Of a stretch of DNA of 33,540 nucleotides, positions 10,662-19,771 are shown piece after piece. The stretch is from Gemmatimonadales bacterium (GTDB lineage Bacteria; Gemmatimonadota; Gemmatimonadetes; Longimicrobiales; Gaopeijiaceae), in the NCBI GenBank assembly GCA_007692505.1, contig REBX01000161.1, forward strand, positions 1 to 33,540. Reading direction: 5' to 3'. Below the pieces are notes generated by a model. That model saw only the letters and a program-made list of their open reading frames with translations, was not told the origin of the DNA and searched no databases. Both the position numbers and the translations under genes were made by a program. Each line of letters begins with the position of its first letter. Within the stretch, counting starts at the first letter, position 1.

Positions 10662-11935
10662 GCACCTCGGCCCCCCTCCCCGTGATCCCCCGTTCCCCCG
10701 ACGGGGCCCCCCTGCCCACCGGCGATGCCCCGGGCACCTGGACCCCGACGCCGGGCCCGGCCCGGCCCCGGAGCCTGTGCACGGACTGCGGGATCTCCCG
10801 CTCTTCCGACCCGGGGCGCTGTGGGCGGGCCTGCCAGTTCATCAACCCCCGCTACGACGAGCTGGAGACCCGGGCCCACGGACGGCCCCGGGACCCGTCC
10901 CGCCCCGACGAGCTCCACTTCGGCCCCTTCCGCCGCATGGTGCGGGCCCGGATGGAGGAGCCCCTGGAGGGCGCACAGTGGACGGGGATCACCACCTCCA
11001 TCGGCGCCCGCCTCCTCTCCACCGGAGCGGTGGACGCAGTCCTGACCATGGGTCGGGACCCCGACGACCGCTGGGCCCCCCGGCCCATGCTGGTCACCGA
11101 GCCCGAGGGGATGGTGGCCGCCCGGGGCATGAAGATGGGCTACGCCCCCCTCCTCTCCCTCCTGGAGCCCGCCCTGGAGCAGGGATGGACCCGGCTGGCC
11201 GTCATCGGCATCCCCTGCCAGGTCCACGCCCTGAGGGCACTGGAGGAGGAGCTGGGGCTGGAGGCCCTCTGGGTGGTGGGCACCCCCTGTTCCGACAACA
11301 CGACCACGGCGCGCTTCCACGACTTCCTGGCCCGTCTGTCGGACCGTCCCCAGGAAATCGAGTACCTGGAGTTCCGGGCCGACTACCGGGTGGAGATCAG
11401 GTTCGAGGATGGCGAGACCCGGGAGATCCCCTTCCTGGACCTCCCCATCTCCGACCTCCCGTCCGACTTCTTCCCCCTCACCTGCCGGACCTGCGTGGAC
11501 TACACGAACGCGCTGGCCGACGTGACGGTGGGCTACATGGGAGGCCAGGGAGACCAGTGGCTCATCGTCCGCAACGAGCGAGGCGAGGCCCTCCTGGAGC
11601 TCCTGGGAGAGGACATCCACCTGGAGGCCCCCGGAAGTTCGGGCCGTCGGGCCGGGCCCGTGAAGGGCTTCCTCAAGAACCTGGAACGGGCGTCCGGCGG
11701 GCTGCCCACCAGGCGCATGCCCCGCTGGCTCCGTCCCCTGGTGTCGCGCCTCATGCCCGTGGTGGGGCCCTCGGGGCTGGAGTTCGCCCGGGCCCGCCTG
11801 GAGATGAAGGCGCTGGAAACCGTGACCGTCCTCCGGAACGAGGAGCCGCGTCGCATGCGCAGGATGATTCCCCCACATGTCTGGAAATTGGCGGAGCCGT
11901 ACGGGCTCGGCCCAGAACCGAAGGAGATCCCGTGA
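10658..11935 (+). CDS. bciB: BciB-like 8-vinyl reductase (FrhB/F420H2 dehydrogenase beta-subunit family)
   Basis: LCTDCGISRSSDPGRCGRACQFINPRYDELE...GMKMGYAPLLSLL...VIGIPCQVHALRALEEELGL...PLTCRTCVDYTNALADVTVGYMGGQGDQWLIVRNERG; ATGA overlap with the upstream gene. Confidence 0.85.
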   Translation: MSTSAPLPVIPRSPDGAPLPTGDAPGTWTPTPGPARPRSLCTDCGISRSSDPGRCGRACQFINPRYDELETRAHGRPRDPSRPDELHFGPFRRMVRARMEEPLEGAQWTGITTSIGARLLSTGAVDAVLTMGRDPDDRWAPRPMLVTEPEGMVAARGMKMGYAPLLSLLEPALEQGWTRLAVIGIPCQVHALRALEEELGLEALWVVGTPCSDNTTTARFHDFLARLSDRPQEIEYLEFRADYRVEIRFEDGETREIPFLDLPISDLPSDFFPLTCRTCVDYTNALADVTVGYMGGQGDQWLIVRNERGEALLELLGEDIHLEAPGSSGRRAGPVKGFLKNLERASGGLPTRRMPRWLRPLVSRLMPVVGPSGLEFARARLEMKALETVTVLRNEEPRRMRRMIPPHVWKLAEPYGLGPEPKEIP

Positions 11936-13122
11936 GTGACATCTACGACGCAGTGGTGGTGGGGGGCGGTCCCTCCGGAGCAACGGCAGCCCATGACCTG
12001 GCCGGGAAGGGGCACAAGGTCCTCCTCATCGACAAGTCCGGGAGGGTGAAGCCCTGCGGCGGCGCGGTGCCGCCCCGCCTCCTGGAAGAGTTCGACGTCC
12101 CCGAGTCCATGCTGGTGAACCGGGTGGACACGGCCCGGATCCTCTCGCCCCGGGGCCGGAGCGTGGACATCCCGGTGGGAGACGGTTTTGTGGGGATGGT
12201 GGACCGGGGCCCCTTCGACGAGTGGCTCCGGACCCGGGCCGTGGACGCCGGCGCAGAGCGGGTAGAGGGCATGTTCGAGTCGGTGGAGAATGCCGGCAGC
12301 GGACGGCCCCGGGTCCACTTCCGGGAGGGCGGATCCCGGTCGGGCCCCCTCCGCTCCGTGGAGTGCCGCCTCCTGGTGGGGGCCGACGGCGCCCTCTCCA
12401 AGGTGGCCCGCCAGACCATCCCGGACTCGGGGAAGGGCCGGTTCGTCTTCGCCTACCACGAGATCGTGGAGTCGCCGGACGTGGCCTCCGAAGCCTTCGG
12501 GCCCGCTCGCTGCGACGTGTACTACAACGGGCGATTCTCCCCGGACTTCTACTCCTGGGTTTTCCCCCACGGCGACACCACCAGCATCGGGACGGGGACC
12601 GAGCAGAGGGGCTTCGACATGCGGGGCGCCATCGGCACCCTCCGAAAGGAGACCGGCCTGGATGGCCTCCGGACGATCAAGAAAGAAGGTGCCCCCATCC
12701 CCCTCAAGCCCCTCCCCCGCTGGGACAACGGCCGGGACGTGATCCTGGCCGGCGACGCCGCCGGGGTGGTGGCCCCCTCCTCCGGGGAGGGGATCTTCTA
12801 CGCCATGACCGGGGGCCGGGTGGCCGCCGACGCGGTCCACCAGGTCCTGGAGACCGGGAGCCCACGCGCCCTCCGGAAGGCCCGGAGCCGCTTCCTCCGC
12901 ACCCACGGTATGGTGTTCAGGGTCCTGGGGATCATGCAGAACTTCTGGTACACAACCGACAACCGGCGGGAGCGCTTCGTCGCGATTTGCCAGGACCGCG
13001 ATGTCCAGGAGCTGACCTTCGAAGGCTACATGCAGAAGGAGCTGGTGAAGGCTCGCCCCCTGGCCCATGCCCGGATCTTCTTCAAGAACATCGGGCACCT
13101 CACAGGAGTCGTCCGCGCATGA
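11932..13122 (+). CDS. bchP: Geranylgeranyl diphosphate/bacteriochlorophyll reductase (BchP)
   Basis: GTG start; YDAVVVGGGPSGATAAHDLAGKGHKVLLIDKSGRVKPCGGAVPPRLLEEF; ILAGDAAGVVAPSSGEGIFYAMTGGRVAADAV. Confidence 0.93.
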   Translation: MSDIYDAVVVGGGPSGATAAHDLAGKGHKVLLIDKSGRVKPCGGAVPPRLLEEFDVPESMLVNRVDTARILSPRGRSVDIPVGDGFVGMVDRGPFDEWLRTRAVDAGAERVEGMFESVENAGSGRPRVHFREGGSRSGPLRSVECRLLVGADGALSKVARQTIPDSGKGRFVFAYHEIVESPDVASEAFGPARCDVYYNGRFSPDFYSWVFPHGDTTSIGTGTEQRGFDMRGAIGTLRKETGLDGLRTIKKEGAPIPLKPLPRWDNGRDVILAGDAAGVVAPSSGEGIFYAMTGGRVAADAVHQVLETGSPRALRKARSRFLRTHGMVFRVLGIMQNFWYTTDNRRERFVAICQDRDVQELTFEGYMQKELVKARPLAHARIFFKNIGHLTGVVRA

Positions 13123-14033
13123 CCGCCCCCGTCCGCTCCCCGTCTGCACCTCCGGCCCGGTCTGCGGGCCCCGAGGCGCTGGCCACCTTCGCCCGGGTGC
13201 AGCTGCCCCGGATCGAGGAGGCGCTGGCCCGTTCCCTCCCCGAGTGCGCCGGACTCCCCGCCCCCCTGAGCCAGGCCCTCCGAGCTGCCGTGGGGGTGGG
13301 TGGGGTGCCCGGCAGTCGGTGGCGCCCCCTCCTGACCCTGGCCACCAGCCGGGCGCTGGGCGGCGACCTGGAGCGGGCGCTCCCGGCGGCCATCGCCATC
13401 GAGTTCACTCACACGGCCTCGCTGGTCCTGGACGACCTACCGTGCATGGACGATGCGCCGGAGCGCCGGGGTCGGGCCTCCACACACGCCTGCGTGGGAC
13501 GGGGCGGGGCCATCCTCCTGGGAGTTTCCCTCCTGGCCCGCTCCGCCGAACTCCTGGGACGGATCCCCGACGAGGGGGGAGTCCTCTCGGCCGAGTGGGG
13601 CGCAGCCTTCGGGCTGGCCGGGATGGCCGGCGGACAGGCCGTGGACCTCACCGGCGCGGCCTCCCGGGGCGGGGCGGCCCGCCGCCTCCACCGGAAGAAG
13701 ACCACGGCACTCTCCGCCCTGGCCGTGCGCGCCGGGGCCCGGACGGCCCACGCCTCCCCCGGGGTCCTGGAGGACCTGACGGCCTTCGGACGGGACCTGG
13801 GGTGGGCCTACCAGCTGGCGGACGACGCCGCCGACCTGGACGAGGACGGCGCCCTGGGCCGGGATCCCGGCGGCCGGGCCCCCCGACGCCAGAGCCGACG
13901 ACTCCTCCACCGGGCCCTGGACCGACTGGACCGGGTGGAGGGACTCGATGGGGACGGACGCCGTCTCCTGGCAGAACTCGCATGCAGGACAGCCGGGTTT
14001 CCTTCCGGCGAGGAGGACCGCAGATGGGCATGA
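13119..14033 (+). CDS. crtE: Standalone short-chain polyprenyl (geranylgeranyl) diphosphate synthase
   Basis: FTHTASLVLDDLPCMDDAPERRGRASTH (DDx4D first Asp motif) and YQLADDAADLDED (second motif region). Confidence 0.88.
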   Translation: MTAPVRSPSAPPARSAGPEALATFARVQLPRIEEALARSLPECAGLPAPLSQALRAAVGVGGVPGSRWRPLLTLATSRALGGDLERALPAAIAIEFTHTASLVLDDLPCMDDAPERRGRASTHACVGRGGAILLGVSLLARSAELLGRIPDEGGVLSAEWGAAFGLAGMAGGQAVDLTGAASRGGAARRLHRKKTTALSALAVRAGARTAHASPGVLEDLTAFGRDLGWAYQLADDAADLDEDGALGRDPGGRAPRRQSRRLLHRALDRLDRVEGLDGDGRRLLAELACRTAGFPSGEEDRRWA

Positions 14034-15337
14034 ACGGACACCGCCTGGTGACCGTCGGAATCGACTTCCGCACGGCTCCAGTCCATGTGCGGGAACGCTG
14101 GGCCATCGACGACGAGGCCCTCGCCTGCTTCCGGAACGCCGCCTCCCGGTTCGACTGGGAGTTCGTGGTGATCCGCACCTGCAACCGCACGGAGTTCGTC
14201 CTCTGGGCCCGGGCCACCGAGTCCGTGCCCGAAGAGGTCCTGGAGCTCTGGGGCCAGGCCGTGGGGAGCCCGGGCCGGACGCCGGGGAGCCCCGTGTCCG
14301 TCCTCCGGGGCGACGAGGCCGGCCGACACCTCATGCGGGTCGCGTCGGGGCTGGAGTCCCAGATCCTGGGCGACATCCACATCCTGGGGCAGGTCCGCCG
14401 GTGCTACCGGGAGTCTCGGGAGGCCGGCACGGTGGGGCCCCACCTCCACCGACTCTTCGATGCCGCGCTCAGGGCAGGCAAGCGGGTCCGTCGCGAGACG
14501 GCCCTCATGGCCGGCCAGCAGTCCGTGGGCTCGGAGGCAGCCCGGTTCCTGGTGCGCCACCTCCCTCCGGAAGCCCCCCGACGTATCGTCGTGGTGGGGG
14601 CCGGGAAGGTGGGCTCCCACGCCGCCCGTTACCTGGCCATGGAGGCCGGCGTCGAGGTGGTCCTCCTGAACCGGACCCCCGAACGGGCCCGGCAGCTGGC
14701 CGCCGAGTGGAAGGGCATGTGGGGCGGGCTGGACGCCCTCTCCCGCCACCTCTCGGAGGCCGGTGGGCTCCTGGTGGCCACCGGGGCCCAGCAGCCCTGG
14801 GTGGACAGCCGGGTGCTGGCCTCCCGGCCCGGCGACCGCACCCTTCCGGTGGTGGATGTCTCCATGCCCCGCAACGTGGACCCTGCCGCCGCAGACCTTC
14901 GCGGCGTGTGGCTCAGGGACCTGGACCGGGTCCACCCCGACGCCGCCGAGGTGGAATCGGCCCGCCGGGATGCCATCCCCCAGGTGGAAGTGCTCCTGGA
15001 GGAGGAACTCCGGGAGTTCCGGGACTGGGTCTCCGACGCCGGCGTCCGGGAGGCCCTGCGGCCCCTCCGGGAGCTGGTGGTGGACGTCTGCCGCCGCGAG
15101 GTGGGCCACGTGGCCGGGGCCGAGGCGGAGGCCGCTGCGGACCGGGCCGCCCGCCGCATCGCCGCAAAGGTCATGGCCCGACCCATGATGGTGTTCCGGG
15201 ACGACGCACCCGGACCGGAGAGGGAAGCCCTCTCCCGCGCCCTCCTGAAACTCTTCGGAGACGAGGCCGAACTCGCCCCGTCCCCTTCGGGACCCGAGAC
15301 GAGCCGGGCCCGCCTGCACACCCAGGACTCGAGGTAG
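14024..15337 (+). CDS. hemA: Glutamyl-tRNA reductase (HemA, C5 pathway)
   Basis: VTVGIDFRTAPVHVRERWAI; IRTCNRTEFVL with catalytic Cys context; ESQILGDIHILGQVRRCYRES; IVVVGAGKVGSHAARYLA. SD aggagg before ATG 14024. Confidence 0.93.
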   Translation: MGMNGHRLVTVGIDFRTAPVHVRERWAIDDEALACFRNAASRFDWEFVVIRTCNRTEFVLWARATESVPEEVLELWGQAVGSPGRTPGSPVSVLRGDEAGRHLMRVASGLESQILGDIHILGQVRRCYRESREAGTVGPHLHRLFDAALRAGKRVRRETALMAGQQSVGSEAARFLVRHLPPEAPRRIVVVGAGKVGSHAARYLAMEAGVEVVLLNRTPERARQLAAEWKGMWGGLDALSRHLSEAGGLLVATGAQQPWVDSRVLASRPGDRTLPVVDVSMPRNVDPAAADLRGVWLRDLDRVHPDAAEVESARRDAIPQVEVLLEEELREFRDWVSDAGVREALRPLRELVVDVCRREVGHVAGAEAEAAADRAARRIAAKVMARPMMVFRDDAPGPEREALSRALLKLFGDEAELAPSPSGPETSRARLHTQDSR

Positions 15338-15339
15338 AC

Positions 15340-16467
15340 ATGTCTTCCCACGCCCCCATCCCCGATTCCCTCGGGCCCGACCCGGCCCTCCTGAACGGGG
15401 GGACCTCCATCCCCGACGTCCTGGCACCGACGTCCCGAGCCCTGCCGGCTCCACGCCCCGGGACGACCTGGGCGCCGGAGGATCCGGCCGCCGTGGAGGA
15501 GGGCCCCCTCCGGATGCGCGTGTCCCGCTGGATGCAGCGGCTCCATGACACACTGACGGACTTCTTCGAGGACCGGGACGGCGGCGGGCGCTTCCAGGAG
15601 GACGCGTGGCTCCGCCCCGGCGGCGGAGGCGGGGTGAGCCGGGTCCTCACCGATGGACAGACCTTCGAGAAGGCCGGGGTGAACCGCTTCGCAGGAGGGG
15701 GCGCGATCCCCTCCGAGGTGGCCACCCGCCTGGGCGCCCGGGGGCTGTCCGACGGGCCGGTGGAATTCTACGCCACGGGGGTGAGCATTGTCTGCCACCC
15801 CCGGAGCCCCATGCTCCCCATCGTCCACATGAATGTCCGCTACTTCGAGCTGGAGGCGGAGGACGGAAGCCGGCTGGACTACTGGTTCGGGGGAGGCATC
15901 GACCTCACCCCCACCCATCCCTTCCCGGAGGACGCCGTCCACTTCCACCGGACCCTGAAGGAGATCTGCGACCGCCATCACCCCGAGTTCTACGATCGGG
16001 GCAAGGCCTGGTGCGACAAATACTTCGTGAACGGCCACCGGGACGGCGAGATGCGGGGCATCGGGGGCATCTTCTTCGACAACCTCCGGGGCGGCGGCGA
16101 CGAGGAGCTCTCCACGGAGGACATCTTCGCCTTCGTCCGCGACGTGGGACTGGCCATGCGCCCGGCCTACGGGCCCCTGGTGGAGCGACACCGGGACAAC
16201 CCCTGGGGTGCGCGGGAGCGGGAGCTCCAGCTTTTCCGCCGGGGCCGGTACGTGGAGTTCAACCTGGTCCACGACCGGGGGACCCGCTTCGGCCTGCAGA
16301 CGAACGCCCGCATCGAGAGCGTCCTCATGAGCCTCCCTCCCCTGGCCCGCTGGGGCTACTGCGAGGAATTCGACGAGGGCACCTTCGAGCACCGCCTCCA
16401 CCAGATGCTGGAGCCCCACGACTGGGTCGACGGCGTTCCGGACCACCTGCTCCTCCCCGTCCGCTGA
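15340..16467 (+). CDS. hemF: Oxygen-dependent coproporphyrinogen III oxidase (HemF)
   Basis: GGGGVSRVLTDGQTFEKAGVNRFAGGGAIP; PMLPIVHMNVRYFELE; DYWFGGGIDLTPTHPFPEDAVHFH; GGIFFDNLRGGG; EFNLVHDRGTRFGLQTNARIESVLMSLPP. Confidence 0.96.
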   Translation: MSSHAPIPDSLGPDPALLNGGTSIPDVLAPTSRALPAPRPGTTWAPEDPAAVEEGPLRMRVSRWMQRLHDTLTDFFEDRDGGGRFQEDAWLRPGGGGGVSRVLTDGQTFEKAGVNRFAGGGAIPSEVATRLGARGLSDGPVEFYATGVSIVCHPRSPMLPIVHMNVRYFELEAEDGSRLDYWFGGGIDLTPTHPFPEDAVHFHRTLKEICDRHHPEFYDRGKAWCDKYFVNGHRDGEMRGIGGIFFDNLRGGGDEELSTEDIFAFVRDVGLAMRPAYGPLVERHRDNPWGARERELQLFRRGRYVEFNLVHDRGTRFGLQTNARIESVLMSLPPLARWGYCEEFDEGTFEHRLHQMLEPHDWVDGVPDHLLLPVR

Positions 16468-16477
16468 GCCATTTGAG

Positions 16478-19400
16478 ATGAGCCCCACTGCCGACCAAAC
16501 GCTTTCCCTCCCTCTGGAGGACGTCGGCAGCGACGATCGCTCCCGGGTGGGGGGCAAGGCCGCCTCTCTGGGCGAGATGATCCGTGAACTCTCCGGCGCC
16601 GGGATCCGTGTTCCCGGCGGGTTCGCCACCACGGCCCGAGCCTTCCACCTCTTCCTGGCCGAGCCGGTGCCTCCGGCTCCCGACCCCACCGAGGTCGCCG
16701 GGGATTCCTCCGGAGAGGTGGCCGACCTGTGGAAGGCCGTCCGGCACCGCCTCTCCGGCGACGAGACCCTGAAGGAGGCCCTGGAGGTGGTCTTCGACCC
16801 GGAGCTGGAGGACGGAGGGCAGACGGTCCCCACCGAGCCCGGAGTCCGGGCGCTCCTGGCCCGTGGCCTGGTCCAGGCCACGGCCCTCCCCCCCGCCCTG
16901 GCCGACGAAATCCGCCGGGGCCACGGGACGCTGGAGGACCGCTACGGTGCCGGATGCGACGCCGCCGTCCGGTCCTCCGCCACGGTGGAGGACTCGGAGC
17001 TGGCCTCCTTCGCAGGGCAGTACGAGTCCTTCCTGAACGTTCGGGGTGCCCCAGCCGTCCTGGCCGCCTGGAAGGGATGCGTGGCCTCGGCCTTCACGGA
17101 GCGCGCGGTCTCGTACCTGGAAGCCCAGGGCATGAACCCCCTCACCGGGGCCGTCTCGGTGGTGGTCATGAAAATGGTCCGCTCGGACCTGGCCACCTCC
17201 GGCGTCCTCTTCACCCTGGACCCGGACTCGGGGAACCCCAACCTCATGAGCATCACCTCCTCCTACGGGCTGGGGGAGTTCGTGGTGCAGGGGACCGTGA
17301 CGCCGGACACCTTCCTCCTCTGGAAGGAGGGGCTCCGCCGAGGCCACCCCGCCCTGGTGCAGCGGGAGCTGGGGGCCAAGGACCGGGCCCTCATCTATTC
17401 GTCCCACGGGGGAACGGCCACCGAGTCGGTGGACGTGGAGGCCAGCCGCCAGCGGGCCTGGTCCATCTCCACCGACGAGATCCTGGAGCTGGGGCGCATG
17501 GCCCTGGCCATCGAGGACCACTACGGCCGCCCCATGGACGTGGAGTGGGCCAAGGACGGCCGGACCGGGGAGATCTTCATCGTCCAGGCCCGCCCCGAGA
17601 CCGTACATGCCGGAGGCGACGGCGCGACCAGCGTGGTCCGGAACTGGCGCATGGACCCCGCCCTGGTGGATCGGCTCCGGGCCGAGGACCGGGTCCTCCT
17701 GGAGGGACTGGCGGTGGGCACCCGGATCGGGGCCGGGAAGGTCCGGATATACGGGGACTACGAGGAGGTCATCGCCCGGAAACGGGCCCTCCGGACCGTT
17801 ACCGCCGCCGGCGGTGCCGTGGAGAAGCTCAAGCCCGAGGAGCGGATCTTCGACGAGGGCGACGTCCTGGTCACCTCCCTGACCACGCCGGACTGGGAGC
17901 CCCTCATGAAGCAGGCCTCCCTCATCATCACCGAGCGGGGCGGGCGGACTTCCCACGCCGCCATCGTGGCCCGGGAGTTCGGGATCCCCGCCATCGTGGG
18001 GGTGCAGGACGCCATGCAGCGCCTCCGCTCCCTCCAGGAGGTCACCGGGTCGTGCGCCGAGGGGGACACGGGCGTGGTCTTCGACGGGATCCACCCCTTC
18101 CACGTGGAAGAGGTCCCCCTGGAGGACGGCGAGCCCCTGGAGACCCGGATCAAGCTCAACGTGGGCTTCCCCGGGAAGTCGCCCCGGGATGCCATGCTCC
18201 CCTCCGACGGGGTGGGGCTGGCCCGGCTGGAGTTCATCCTGACGGCGCAGGTGGGCATCCACCCTCTGACCCTCGTGTGGTTCGAGGAGCTGCGGCACTT
18301 CGTCCGCACCGGCGAGGTGGCCGAGGCCCTCATGCCGTTCAGGGCCGCACTCCAGAAGGAGGACCGGGAGGAGCTGGATGCTCTCCTGGGCGCCGTGGAG
18401 CGCCGGACTCCGGGATACGACAGCCCCGCCGCCTTCTTCGTGGACCGGGTCCGCTCCGGCGTGGCCCTGATCTGCGCCTCCTTCCACCCCCGCCCGGTCC
18501 TGGTCCGGCTCTCGGACCTCAAGTCCAACGAGTACCGCGACCTCCTGGGCGGACGGCTCTTCGAGCCCCGGGAGGAGAACCCCATGATCGGGTGGCGGGG
18601 GGCCAGTCGGTACACGGACCCCCTCTTCGAGCCCGCCTTCCAGCTGGAGCTGGCGGCGCTGGCAGATGTGCGGAGCGGCCTGGGTCTGGACAACCTCCAG
18701 CTCATGGTCCCCTTCTGCCGGTCCCCGGAGGAGGGCATCGGGGTGGTGGAGCTCCTGGACCACCACGGACTCGGCCCGTCGGGGGGCACGCCCCTCTTCC
18801 TCATGGTGGAGATCCCCTCCAACGTCCTGGAGGCAGAGGCCTTCATCGACGCCATGTCCCTTTCGGGGGGCTCCATCGGGTCCAACGACCTGGTGCAGAC
18901 CGTGTACGCGGTTTCGCGAGACGACCTGGAGGGGTACGCGCACCCCCCGGATGCCCGGTCGCCTGCGGTCCGCACCATGATCCGGGAGGCCGTGGAGCGC
19001 TTCGGCGCGCGGGGCGTGGAGATCGGGATCTGCGGCCAGGCACCCTCGGACCACCCCGACGAGATCCCGCCCTTCCTGGTGGAGTGCGGGATCTCCTCCA
19101 TCTCGGTGACCCCCGACACCTTCTTCAGGGTGAAGCGAGCGGTGCAGCGGGCGGAGGCGAAGGCGCGGGGGGCAACGGGGGGGGGGGCGGAAAGGGAAGG
19201 CTGGCGTGTGGGCTGCGGGGCGAGGGCGCGGGCGCGAGGGTGGCGTCGAGGGCAGCGGCGTCGAAGGCGCGGGGCGAAACGAGGGCGGGGGGCGAAAGCG
19301 AACGCTCCCGTGTGCGCTTTTTCGCCATTATTGAACAATATGCTTCACGGAGGGTCGGCTCCGGCACCCATTGAAGGGTTTTCACCATTATTGACCAAAA

Positions 19401-19771
19401 TCCACACACGGACGGGAACCGTGGCGGGGATTTCCGAACCCCGGACTGCGACCTCCGACTGCGATCCCGGACTCCTGGTGGCAACACCGAACCCCGGTTG
19501 CGGCGACCCCGGACTCCCGGTTGTACTCCCGATTGCGACCTCGGGGCCGCAAGCTGACCCAGGGGCCCGACCGGACCCATCAAGCCTGCCGCACCCTCGC
19601 GAAAATGAATGGATGGTGGGCGGCGCAGCCCCACCACCTATTAGTATTTTATATATACTGCGACCCAGGCGCCGCGGATTATCAGCATTCCATATAGCCC
19701 GGCTCCCGAGTTTCGGGCCGGGGTCCCGAAAACCTCAGACGGAGGCCAGCGCCCCGGACCCGTCGAACTGA
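16478..19771 (+). CDS. Phosphoenolpyruvate synthase-like protein; the ORF runs on about 200 codons past the conserved domains, so the true 3' end is uncertain
   Basis: VGGKAASLGEMIREL (PPDK_N), GGRTSHAAIVAREFGIPAIVG (phospho-His domain), GGSIGSNDLVQTVYAV and IGICGQAPSDHPDEIPPFLVECGISSISVTPDTFFRVKRAV (PEP/pyruvate domain). Conserved part ends near 19150. Confidence 0.8.
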   Translation: MSPTADQTLSLPLEDVGSDDRSRVGGKAASLGEMIRELSGAGIRVPGGFATTARAFHLFLAEPVPPAPDPTEVAGDSSGEVADLWKAVRHRLSGDETLKEALEVVFDPELEDGGQTVPTEPGVRALLARGLVQATALPPALADEIRRGHGTLEDRYGAGCDAAVRSSATVEDSELASFAGQYESFLNVRGAPAVLAAWKGCVASAFTERAVSYLEAQGMNPLTGAVSVVVMKMVRSDLATSGVLFTLDPDSGNPNLMSITSSYGLGEFVVQGTVTPDTFLLWKEGLRRGHPALVQRELGAKDRALIYSSHGGTATESVDVEASRQRAWSISTDEILELGRMALAIEDHYGRPMDVEWAKDGRTGEIFIVQARPETVHAGGDGATSVVRNWRMDPALVDRLRAEDRVLLEGLAVGTRIGAGKVRIYGDYEEVIARKRALRTVTAAGGAVEKLKPEERIFDEGDVLVTSLTTPDWEPLMKQASLIITERGGRTSHAAIVAREFGIPAIVGVQDAMQRLRSLQEVTGSCAEGDTGVVFDGIHPFHVEEVPLEDGEPLETRIKLNVGFPGKSPRDAMLPSDGVGLARLEFILTAQVGIHPLTLVWFEELRHFVRTGEVAEALMPFRAALQKEDREELDALLGAVERRTPGYDSPAAFFVDRVRSGVALICASFHPRPVLVRLSDLKSNEYRDLLGGRLFEPREENPMIGWRGASRYTDPLFEPAFQLELAALADVRSGLGLDNLQLMVPFCRSPEEGIGVVELLDHHGLGPSGGTPLFLMVEIPSNVLEAEAFIDAMSLSGGSIGSNDLVQTVYAVSRDDLEGYAHPPDARSPAVRTMIREAVERFGARGVEIGICGQAPSDHPDEIPPFLVECGISSISVTPDTFFRVKRAVQRAEAKARGATGGGAEREGWRVGCGARARARGWRRGQRRRRRGAKRGRGAKANAPVCAFSPLLNNMLHGGSAPAPIEGFSPLLTKIHTRTGTVAGISEPRTATSDCDPGLLVATPNPGCGDPGLPVVLPIATSGPQADPGARPDPSSLPHPRENEWMVGGAAPPPISILYILRPRRRGLSAFHIARLPSFGPGSRKPQTEASAPDPSN
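19177..19187 (+). repeat. 11-G homopolymer near the 3' end of the PEP synthase-like ORF
   Basis: caacGGGGGGGGGGGcgg read directly. Confidence 0.85.
19318..19416. repeat. Two AT-rich imperfect direct repeats with 60-bp period
   Basis: TTTTCGCCATTATTGAACAATATgcttCACGGAgGGG-like at about 19318-19355 and TTTTCACCATTATTGACCAAAATccacaCACGGAcGGG at about 19378-19416; first copy contains dyad TATTG-AA-CAATA. Confidence 0.7.
19434..19545. repeat. Degenerate 53-bp-spaced repeats in the convergent intergenic spacer
   Basis: CCGAACCCCGG at 19434 and again at 19487, each followed by related CTGCGA/TTGCGG...CCCGGACTCC... segments. Confidence 0.45.
19711..19731. terminator. Hairpin just 3' of the crtEB-like stop codon
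   Basis: TTTCGGG (19711-19717), 7-nt loop, CCCGAAA (19725-19731); no clear U-tract. Confidence 0.35.

Noticed and set aside
16325-19054. 909-aa minus-strand ORF opposite the PEP synthase-like gene
   Set aside because: Antisense shadow of a strongly conserved enzyme; repetitive high-GC composition.
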